A stretch of 64,000 nt of DNA from positions 2,108,001 through 2,172,000 of the forward strand of contig NZ_AP024546.1 in the NCBI RefSeq assembly GCF_018406645.1, read 5' to 3'. Under the pieces are notes generated by a model. That model saw only the letters and a program-made list of their open reading frames with translations. It did not search any database and was not told the origin of the DNA. A program made the position numbers and the translations under genes. Below are positions 57,722-64,000 of the stretch, one piece after another; the stretch's first letter is position 1, and the number at the start of each line of letters is the position of its first letter. This DNA is from Lysobacter helvus (GTDB lineage Bacteria; Pseudomonadota; Gammaproteobacteria; Xanthomonadales; Xanthomonadaceae).

Positions 57722-59095
57722 ATGCGCGTGCATTTCCATGGAGCGGCCGGCGAGGTGACCGGCTCGATGCACGAGGTCGAAGCGGCCGGGCACCGGATCC
57801 TGCTGGACTGCGGCCTCATCCAGGGCAGCCGGGAGGCCGAGGCGCGCAACGTCGCGCCCTTCGGGTTCGATGCGACGGCGCAGGACGCCCTCGTGGTGAG
57901 CCACGCGCACATCGACCACATCGGGCGCATCCCGCTGCTGGTGAAGCGGGGGTTCCGCGGGCCGATCTACGCGCAAGGGGCCACGGCGGACCTGATGCCG
58001 ATCATGTTGCTCGACGCCGCGTCGCTGCAGGAGGGCGAAGCCGAGCGCGCGAACCGCCACCGGCCCGCCGGCATGCCGCCGATCGTGCCGCTGTATTCCA
58101 AGGACGATGTCGTCGCGGCGATGAAGCAGGTGAAGCCGCTGCCGTACGACACGTGCACCACGATCGCGCCGGGCGTCGACATTGCCTTCCGCGATGCGGG
58201 GCACATCCTCGGCTCGAGCATCGTCGAGCTGTGGGCCGACGGAAAGAAGCTGGTGTTCTCCGGCGACCTCGGTCCGGTCGGCACGCCGATCCTGCGCGAC
58301 CCCACGCAGATCAGGCAGGCGGACGTCGTGCTGATGGAATCGACGTACGGCGACCGCAACCATCGCGAACGCATGGGCACCGTGCACGAGCTTGGCGAAA
58401 TCTTTGCCACCGCCGCGCGCGAGAAGGGCAACGTGCTGATCCCCGCGTTCGCGGTGGGGCGCTCGCAGGAATTGCTGTACTGGTTCGCGCAGTACTGGGA
58501 CGAGTGGCAGCTGTCGAAGTGGCAGGTGTTCCTCGACAGCCCGATGGCCGCCAAGGTCATGCGCGTGTACGACCAGCATTCGGAATTGTTCGACGACGCC
58601 GCGCGGCGCGTGTGGCAGGACAAGCCGCATCCGTTCAAGTTGCCGAACCTGCACGTCAGCGAATCGATCGAGGATTCGATGGCGATCAACCGCCTCGAAG
58701 GCGGCGCGATCATCATCGCCGGCAGCGGCATGGCCAACGGCGGCCGCATCGTGCACCACCTCAAGCACAACCTCGGGCGGCGCAACGCGCACGTGGTGTT
58801 CGTTGGTTACCAGGCGCAGGGGACGATGGGGCGCAAGCTCGTCGATGGTGCGCAGTGGGTGCGCATCCACGGCAAGGACTATCGGGTGAATGCGCAGCGG
58901 CACACGGTGGGTGGCTTGTCGGCGCATGCGGACCAGAGCGGGTTGCTGGCGTGGTATGGCGCGTTCGAGAACGCACCGCCGCTGGTGCTGGTGCATGGCG
59001 AAGACAAGGCGCGCGAGACGCTGGCGGGGGAGATCTTCGAACGCTCGGGGCGCAAGGTGCAGCTGGCGCGGCCGGGGGAGTGGATCGATGCGTGA
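57722..59095 (+). CDS. Beta-CASP metallo-beta-lactamase RNase-like protein
   Basis: 457 residues from ATG 57722. Metallo-beta-lactamase motifs HAHIDHIGRIP, DAGHILGSS and SGDLG; beta-CASP motifs FAVGRSQELLYWF, IIIAGSGMANGGRIVHHLKH and GLSAHADQSGLLAW. Such proteins are RNA endo/exonucleases or mRNA processing factors. Cytosolic, stand-alone. The reading frame continues upstream into a spurious open frame opposite the M13 gene. Confidence 0.93.
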   Translation: MRVHFHGAAGEVTGSMHEVEAAGHRILLDCGLIQGSREAEARNVAPFGFDATAQDALVVSHAHIDHIGRIPLLVKRGFRGPIYAQGATADLMPIMLLDAASLQEGEAERANRHRPAGMPPIVPLYSKDDVVAAMKQVKPLPYDTCTTIAPGVDIAFRDAGHILGSSIVELWADGKKLVFSGDLGPVGTPILRDPTQIRQADVVLMESTYGDRNHRERMGTVHELGEIFATAAREKGNVLIPAFAVGRSQELLYWFAQYWDEWQLSKWQVFLDSPMAAKVMRVYDQHSELFDDAARRVWQDKPHPFKLPNLHVSESIEDSMAINRLEGGAIIIAGSGMANGGRIVHHLKHNLGRRNAHVVFVGYQAQGTMGRKLVDGAQWVRIHGKDYRVNAQRHTVGGLSAHADQSGLLAWYGAFENAPPLVLVHGEDKARETLAGEIFERSGRKVQLARPGEWIDA

Positions 59096-59171
59096 GGCGC
59101 TGTTGCGAAGCCGGCGCCGTCCTGGCCCCGCGCTCGCGGACCAATGAATCCATTTTGATCAAGGAGCTTCG

Positions 59172-59669
59172 ATGCGCCCGCACCTGCTCTCCGCCTTCCT
59201 TGCGATTTCGGTCGCCGCCTGCGCGACGTCATCGGCAGGGGTCTCCGCGGACTGGAAGCCCGACCCCGGCGTCACCGACATCGTGGGAAGGAATGCCGCC
59301 ATCGCGATGTCCGAGAATCTGCAGGTCCAGCGGTTGATCCGGCAGGGGAAGACCCAGGAAGCGCTGGAGGTGCTGGACGCGGGCTTGTCCCTCGAGCTCG
59401 TCATGATGCTCAACGCCGACCCCGTGATGCCGAAGGGCGACCGGTATTTCGACCTTCGCGACCGTGACCTGCGCCAGTTGAAACAGCACTGGCTGGAACA
59501 TCGCCCGATGTACGTCCACGAAGACATGCTCGCGTACATCGAAGCCGCCTGCACGCGCATGGGCGATTGCGAGAAAGGCACGATCGCGCCGTCGCTCACG
59601 AGCGAGCAGGTGCGCGAACAGGTCGAGCAGGGCGTCTGCTGCGCGCTGCCGGAAACCGAAGAGCGATAA
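59172..59669 (+). CDS. Hypothetical lipoprotein
   Basis: 165 residues from ATG 59172, AAGGAG 6 bases upstream. Lipobox VAAC, Cys17. Helical mature domain (VQRLIRQGKTQEALEVLDAG resembling a TPR-like helix pair) and cysteines in EAACTRMGDC and GVCCALP. Not recognised. Confidence 0.72.
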   Translation: MRPHLLSAFLAISVAACATSSAGVSADWKPDPGVTDIVGRNAAIAMSENLQVQRLIRQGKTQEALEVLDAGLSLELVMMLNADPVMPKGDRYFDLRDRDLRQLKQHWLEHRPMYVHEDMLAYIEAACTRMGDCEKGTIAPSLTSEQVREQVEQGVCCALPETEER

Positions 59670-59717
59670 GGGGCGCCACTGCGGCCCAAGCGCGTCGACA
59701 CCCGTTGAAGGAACGTC

Positions 59718-60089
59718 ATGCAGCGCACCTGGCGGCACCTCTACGCCGCGATCCCCTTGTTGATCATCGTGGCGTTGATCGTAGTTTCGTGCTGGCGATC
59801 GCCGCAGGCCAGCCAGGCCGGCGCGATTGCGCGCGGCGAGACGATCGTGCGGGCGATCGATGCGTACGCAGGGGACAACGATCGATACCCGGCGCAGCTC
59901 CTGGACCTCGTACCGAAATATCTGCCGGAAGCGCCAGGGAGCGGGGCCGGTGCGTATCGCGTGGACTACACGCGCCAGGACTACGGCACCTATCAGCTGG
60001 ACATCGGTTACGACGGGCCTGGTGTCAACAACTGCACGTACGACCCCGCGCGAGCGCCGGAAGGGTGGAAGTGCGGCGGACATTTTTGA
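59718..60089 (+). CDS. Small anchored protein with pseudopilin-like domain
   Basis: 123 residues from ATG 59718. N-terminal span AIPLLIIVALIVVSCW. The remainder resembles the C-terminal part of type II secretion pseudopilins (GETIVRAIDAYAGDNDRYPA; DLVPKYLPEAPGSGAGAYRV) and ends with a cysteine pair (NNCTYDP, WKCGGHF). No prepilin peptidase motif at the N-terminus and no T2SS genes near. Function unknown. Confidence 0.7.
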   Translation: MQRTWRHLYAAIPLLIIVALIVVSCWRSPQASQAGAIARGETIVRAIDAYAGDNDRYPAQLLDLVPKYLPEAPGSGAGAYRVDYTRQDYGTYQLDIGYDGPGVNNCTYDPARAPEGWKCGGHF

Positions 60090-60188
60090 AGCCGTTGCAC
60101 CGAACGGTGCAGCCGCAATGTCCGGTTCGATTCGGGAAGACTGCAAACCATCTGTTCTTGCTCAACCACCCCGGCGAGGAGAATGCCC

Positions 60189-60719
60189 ATGGCGAAGATC
60201 ATCTTCGGTTTGAACCAATCCCTCGACGGCTACGTCGACCACGAGGCCTTTCGGCCCAGTCCCGTACTCTTTCGCCACTTCATCGAACTGGTGCGTGGGA
60301 TGACGGCCAGCGTTTACGGCCGACGCACCTACGAGGTGATGCGCTATTGGGACGAAAACCAGCCGGATTGGGGCGCGGAGGAACGCGAGTTCGCGGCGGT
60401 GTGGCGAAGCCATCCCAAGTGGGTCGTGTCGCGCTCGCTGAAGTCGGTCGGCCCCAATGCCACCCTGGTCGCCGATGATCTGGAGCCAGTGATTCGCAAG
60501 CTGAAGGCCGATCTCGCCGGGGACATCGAAGTCGCCGGCCCCGACCTGGCGCGCAGCCTGACCGACCTGGGCCTCATCGACGAATACCGGCTCTACCTCC
60601 ACCCCGTCGTGCTGGGCCACGGCAAACCGTTCTTTGCGGGCGCTCGCCCGCCGCTCCGCCTGCTGGCCAGCACGTTGATCGACGACGTCGTGATTCGGTT
60701 GACGTACGTGCCTGCCTGA
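60189..60719 (+). CDS. Dihydrofolate reductase-like (RibD C-terminal) protein
   Basis: 176 residues; ATG 60189 has the GAGGAG (60174-60179) 9 bases before, ATG 60183 is too close. KIIFGLNQSLDGYVDHEAF, ASVYGRRTYEVMRYWDENQP, and GLIDEYRLYLHPVVLGHGKP are the family marks. Second and more distant member relative to 14549. Presumably NADPH-dependent reductase, substrate unknown. Confidence 0.92.
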   Translation: MAKIIFGLNQSLDGYVDHEAFRPSPVLFRHFIELVRGMTASVYGRRTYEVMRYWDENQPDWGAEEREFAAVWRSHPKWVVSRSLKSVGPNATLVADDLEPVIRKLKADLAGDIEVAGPDLARSLTDLGLIDEYRLYLHPVVLGHGKPFFAGARPPLRLLASTLIDDVVIRLTYVPA

Positions 60720-60941
60720 CTCAACGCGCTACTGCGTTCTGAACCCCGGTGTTTCTTCTGACGACCGGTATCGGCCCGGAGCGCACATTCGCCCCCTCAC
60801 TGAATCCTGCGTCAGAGCGCGTGCCACACGAGTTAAAGTTCCCGATCCGTATGCGGTGTCTCCCACTTGGAGATCCAGCAAAACGAAACACCTGCGCGCT
60901 CCGCGGTCTTCTTGAAGCCCTCGACCTCCGCCTGCGTCGCC

Positions 60942-61916
60942 TCAACGCACGCAGGACACGAGTGCCTGCCGGACTTTTTCGCCGCGCGTGACCCAGGTTT
61001 CGTCCGCGAGATTGTCCGGCCAGAGCTGCAAGTGCTGGACGTAGGAACCCGCGGGCCGTTCGTGCGACGACCAGTGTTGTGCGTTCACCCAGCCGAGGCG
61101 TTCCAGCGAGGCGCCGCCCTTCGATGCCGCCGTGGGCTGCCAGGCATTCAGGAACACGGTGAACTCGGTCTTCGTCGGCAGGCGCCAGTTCGCGAGGCCC
61201 TGCACGACCAGGCGCTCGCACAGGTTGGCGCCCACGTCGCGCTCGTGGAGCACGAAGGGCTTGTAATAACCGGTCTCGTAGGAACGCACGCCCGCGATGC
61301 CGAACCGGTCGGCTTCCTGCGGCGTGAGCGGGCGCGCGAAGAGGAGCGATCCCGCCCCCGTGCGCGTGTCCGCCGTGGTGACGCGGCCGGGTACATCGCC
61401 GATGGCGACGATGGCGTCCTTGCGTTCCCATGTCCAATCCTGGTTGGCGCCGCCGTTGCACGCCCACGTGCCCACCTTCGGCCCGTATTGCCAGTTGGCA
61501 TACAGCACGTCGAGGCACTTCCACTGGCTGTTCGCGGACAGGCCCTGGATGCGCGCGCCGTTGAACAACCACAGCTGGTTGACCTGCGGGGTGGGGATGC
61601 GCGGGTAGGTGATGACGTTCGTCTGCGCGCCCTCCACGTCCAGCACGCGACCCCCGACATAGTTGCGGATGTAATGCAGGCCGGCCGCTCCGTGCCATCC
61701 CGGTGCGCGTTCGACGTACCACAGCTGGTTCTTCGCGCCGGTGGCCGGGCGCATCGCGACGGGAGACACGTGGTAGCGCTGGCTGGCGGCGTCGCCCTCG
61801 GCCGTGAGCACGTGGCCGTTGATCTTCGACTTGATGACGTAGAAGTGGCCCGGTTCGTAGGCGAAGGCAGCGACGGGCGCGGCGAGCAGCGACAGTGCAA
61901 GCATCGATCGTTTCAT
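60942..61916 (-). CDS. Secreted ricin-type lectin with DUF1566 domain
   Basis: 324 residues from ATG 61916. Signal peptide LALSLLAAPVAAFA. Residues about 20-190: beta-trefoil ricin-B-like repeats with QLWYV/QLWLF/NQDWTW (QxW-type) motifs and GGRVLDVEGAQT. Residues about 195-324: DUF1566/Lcl C-terminal domain (RLVVQGLANWRLPTKTEFTV; EKVRQALVSCVR). Probably an exported carbohydrate-binding protein. Confidence 0.88.
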   Translation of the reverse strand: MKRSMLALSLLAAPVAAFAYEPGHFYVIKSKINGHVLTAEGDAASQRYHVSPVAMRPATGAKNQLWYVERAPGWHGAAGLHYIRNYVGGRVLDVEGAQTNVITYPRIPTPQVNQLWLFNGARIQGLSANSQWKCLDVLYANWQYGPKVGTWACNGGANQDWTWERKDAIVAIGDVPGRVTTADTRTGAGSLLFARPLTPQEADRFGIAGVRSYETGYYKPFVLHERDVGANLCERLVVQGLANWRLPTKTEFTVFLNAWQPTAASKGGASLERLGWVNAQHWSSHERPAGSYVQHLQLWPDNLADETWVTRGEKVRQALVSCVR

Positions 61917-62084
61917 GGGAGCTCCGGCACGGAATCGTGCGATGGAGTGTCCGCCTGCGCGCAACGCGCGTCGTGTCGACTTCGCAGCGACGTGCGCGCG
62001 ATTGCTCTGCGATGTCGCGGTGAAGTCAGTCGCAGCGCTGCAATTTCGCCAAGGCCGCGATGTCGACGATTCGCATCGCGCGCA

Positions 62085-62915
62085 TCAAGCCGCGGCCGCG
62101 GCCTCGCGCAACGCGTCCGCCCGCGCTTCACCGAGGTACCGGACGATCGCGCCCTTCGCGATGTAGATCAGCGGGATCAGCACGATCGCCGCCAGCATCT
62201 TGTACGCGTAGTTCACGGTGCTCACCGCGAGGAACAGCGAGATCGGCCAGTGCTGCGGGCCAATCACGAAGGCGATGTACAACACGACGAAGCTGTCCAC
62301 CAGTTGCGACACCGCAGTGGAGCCCGTCGCGCGCAACCACACGTGGCGGCCACCGGTGCGCCTGCGGATGTGGTGGAACACGGAGACGTCGATCAGCTGG
62401 CCTATCAGGAACGCGATCACCGAGCCGCCGATCGTCCACAGGCCCTGCCCGAACACCGCGGCGAACGCGGCCTGGTAATCCGGCACGCCCTGCGATTGCG
62501 CGGCGCTCACCCACCAGCCGGCGGGCGCGAGCGAGATGGCGGCGAACGCGAACGCGAAGCCGTACACGATCAGCACCACCGCGATCCACGAAATCATCCG
62601 CACGCCGCGGCGCCCGAAGAATTCATTGATGACGTCGGTGAAGATGAAGACCATCGGCCACAGCAGCGTGCCGGCGGTGAAACTCAGCGAGCCTTGCTGC
62701 CCGAACAGGTTCCACTGGAACGGGTTGATCCCGAGCGTGTCTTCGAGCGCGAAGATCTTGACGCCGATGAACTCGGCGAGCACCGCGTTGACGCAGAAGA
62801 ACGCGGCGAGCGCGATGAACAATTTCGTCGCGCGATCGGCGAGCGGGTGGGTGGCGGCGAACTTGGCCGCGGTTTCGAGACGCTGGACTTCGACTTCCGC
62901 TGCCGGCGTGCTCAT
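62085..62915 (-). CDS. Queuosine precursor transporter (VUT/YhhQ family)
   Basis: 276 residues from ATG 62915, overlapping the DUF502 stop by 4 bases. Six or seven spans: FIALAAFFCVNAVLAEFIGV, ISWIAVVLIVYGFAFAFAAI and AVSTVNYAYKMLAAIVLIPL. Family motifs WPMVFIFTDVINEFFGRRGV and the LVDSFVVLYIAF region are present. Imports preQ1/preQ0. queA and tgt are elsewhere in this window. Confidence 0.93.
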   Translation of the reverse strand: MSTPAAEVEVQRLETAAKFAATHPLADRATKLFIALAAFFCVNAVLAEFIGVKIFALEDTLGINPFQWNLFGQQGSLSFTAGTLLWPMVFIFTDVINEFFGRRGVRMISWIAVVLIVYGFAFAFAAISLAPAGWWVSAAQSQGVPDYQAAFAAVFGQGLWTIGGSVIAFLIGQLIDVSVFHHIRRRTGGRHVWLRATGSTAVSQLVDSFVVLYIAFVIGPQHWPISLFLAVSTVNYAYKMLAAIVLIPLIYIAKGAIVRYLGEARADALREAAAAA

Positions 62916-63595
62916 GCGCGCGGCAAGGCGTCTTGCTGCGTCGCGCCCGAGGGCGTGAACGGAATCGTGTCCGGCGACACCGCGCCACCGGAAATGATGA
63001 AGCTCATCGCCTGGTCCACCGTCCAGTCGGTGGGCGTCATCTTCTCCACGGGCACGATCTCCAGGTAACCGGATGTCGGGTTGGGCGTGGTGGGCACGTA
63101 CACCGCGGCCAGTTCGCGCCCGGTGCCTTCCTCGCGCATCACCTTGGTGACGAAGCCGAGCGTCTTCATTTCCTTGTGCGGGAAATCGATCAGCACCACG
63201 CGCTGCGTGCCGTCGGGCTTGGTTTGCAGGATGTCGAGCAGCTGGCGCGCGCTGCCGTAGATCGTGTTGGCCAGCGGGATGCGCTTGACCAGGCCTTCGA
63301 ACCACCCGAGCAGCGTCTGGCCGACGACGCGTTGCGCCATGAAGCCGGAGAGCAGGATCACAGCGAGCGTAGCAACCAGCGCGATGGCGGTGATCACCCA
63401 CGGATCGGCGAGCCAGGCCATGCGCGGATCACCCGCGGCGGCGTTGGCGAGCAACGGACCGATCAGCGGCCGGCTCGTATCCGACAACAGCACGAACACG
63501 AACTTGACCACCACCCACGTCAGCCAGATCGGCAACAGGGTGAGCAGGCCGGCGAGAAACAGGCGTTTGAGGCTGGGGCGGGGGGCTTTGCGCAT
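62912..63595 (-). CDS. DUF502 family membrane protein
   Basis: 227 residues from ATG 63595 (ATG 63604 is possible; no ribosome site at either). Two spans: LFLAGLLTLLPIWLTWVVVK and VITAIALVATLAVILLSGFM, then VGQTLLGWFEGLVKRIPLAN, IYGSARQLLD and PTTPNPTSGYLEIVP, all DUF502 marks. Function unknown; widespread in Gram-negatives. Upstream of the transporter gene with ATGA overlap. Confidence 0.92.
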   Translation of the reverse strand: MRKAPRPSLKRLFLAGLLTLLPIWLTWVVVKFVFVLLSDTSRPLIGPLLANAAAGDPRMAWLADPWVITAIALVATLAVILLSGFMAQRVVGQTLLGWFEGLVKRIPLANTIYGSARQLLDILQTKPDGTQRVVLIDFPHKEMKTLGFVTKVMREEGTGRELAAVYVPTTPNPTSGYLEIVPVEKMTPTDWTVDQAMSFIISGGAVSPDTIPFTPSGATQQDALPRA

Positions 63596-63633
63596 GCGGC
63601 GCATTGTAGAGCCGCGATGCGGAGTGCAGGACC

Positions 63634-64000
63634 TCAGTCGCGCACGAGGCGCAAGCCGACGTCGTCGTACCCGCGCGACCGCTCGATCGTGCGCGGGCGC
63701 GGGCCCCGCCAGCCGGTGCCGGCGATGGAGCCGTCGCGCAGCCAGGCGGCCACGTTGCGACCGCCCGCGGGCGAAGGCGGCATCGACTGCAGTTCGCTGC
63801 TGCTCGGCAGGCGCATGTGCTGGCCGTTGCGCGCGGCCCAGTGCACGTAGGCGGTGGCGTCGTCGTACGAGATGCAGACGACCGGTTGCGCGTCGGTCTG
63901 TTCGAAGCCCGGCGTCTTCCAGTCGCGCGGCTTGACCAGGCGCAGCAGCGACAGCTTTTCGCGGCACAACGCGGACGGGCGACCGGTGGCGGCGGCGAAG
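63634..64000 (-). CDS. Formylglycine-generating-enzyme-like (SUMF1/FGE-sulfatase) protein, C-terminal part
   Basis: The gene runs off the right edge; about 121 C-terminal residues are visible. FEQTDAQPVVCISYDDATAY, MRLPSSSELQ and the final GYDDVGLRLVRD match the FGE-sulfatase domain. Whether copper-binding Cys residues are present cannot be told; one cysteine (VVCIS) is visible. The domain also occurs in kinase-associated and iron-enzyme proteins. Confidence 0.8.
   Translation of the reverse strand, partial: FAAATGRPSALCREKLSLLRLVKPRDWKTPGFEQTDAQPVVCISYDDATAYVHWAARNGQHMRLPSSSELQSMPPSPAGGRNVAAWLRDGSIAGTGWRGPRPRTIERSRGYDDVGLRLVRD

Noticed and set aside
60834-60941. Minus-strand reading frame in the gap after the lectin gene, ending in KWETPHTDREL
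   Set aside because: About 36 codons in another frame than the lectin gene, without its own start or ribosome site; the lectin ends naturally with the DUF1566-type VSCVR.

Overview
The window is a high-GC chromosomal segment from a gammaproteobacterium of the Xanthomonadaceae, most likely a Lysobacter-like genus. This rests on gene order (rplT-pheS-pheT-ihfA-merR-tRNA-Pro; ftsY-asmA-mutY-yggX; queA-tgt-yajC-secD-secF), on a small protein resembling an XAC0095-like family, on frequent GTG/TTG starts with 4-base ATGA/GTGA overlaps, and on dispersed palindromic intergenic repeats. No integrase, transposase, prophage or CRISPR array was seen.

Layout. 1-4.6 kb: end of rplT, both phenylalanyl-tRNA synthetase subunits, IHF alpha, a MerR regulator, tRNA-Pro(GGG) and its terminator. 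4.7-6.7 kb: three small proteins of unknown function around a strongly folded non-coding stretch (5371-5562) ending in an intrinsic terminator. 6.8-16 kb: SDR/AraC divergent pair, secreted beta-helix protein, radical SAM-DUF4130/UdgX DNA-repair pair, small paralogue-family protein, histidine kinase, RibD-like reductase and membrane proteins. 16-20.4 kb: a locally duplicated block with an SPFH lipoprotein between two paralogous cytosolic proteins and a decayed SPFH tail after the second copy. 20.4-23.3 kb: NRAMP-like transporter coupled to a two-TM K+ channel, small proteins and tRNA-Phe(GAA).

23.4-28.8 kb: a minus-strand operon ftsY-asmA-mutY-yggX, then divergent rsmD-coaD. 28.8-34 kb: lipoprotein, ferredoxin, gamma-glutamyltransferase, metallo-hydrolase and a TMEM43-MAPEG composite protein. 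34-41.3 kb: class III aminotransferase, then queuosine (queA, tgt) and Sec accessory genes (yajC, secD, secF). 41.4-46.2 kb: inositol monophosphatase, trmJ, and a PhnD-like periplasmic protein coupled to a GGDEF-EAL enzyme. 46.5-50.5 kb: ExoD, a CorC/HlyC-type protein, then a DUF47-Pit phosphate pair behind a near-perfect Pho box. 50.5-64 kb: ATL protein, 2OG-Fe(II) oxygenase, two tandem rhomboids, two M13 metallopeptidases (one lacking zinc ligands), beta-CASP nuclease, lipoproteins, ricin-type lectin, queuosine-precursor transporter, DUF502 protein and the end of an FGE-sulfatase-like gene.

Themes. Nucleobase repair and RNA maturation genes are frequent (mutY, UdgX, ATL, trmJ, rsmD, queA, tgt, YhhQ-like transporter). 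Envelope functions dominate the rest. The points most worth a second look are the structured RNA at 5371-5562, the SPFH duplication, the pseudo-M13 protease, the TMEM43-MAPEG fusion and the Pho box. Product names come from reading translated sequence by eye; no database search was run.
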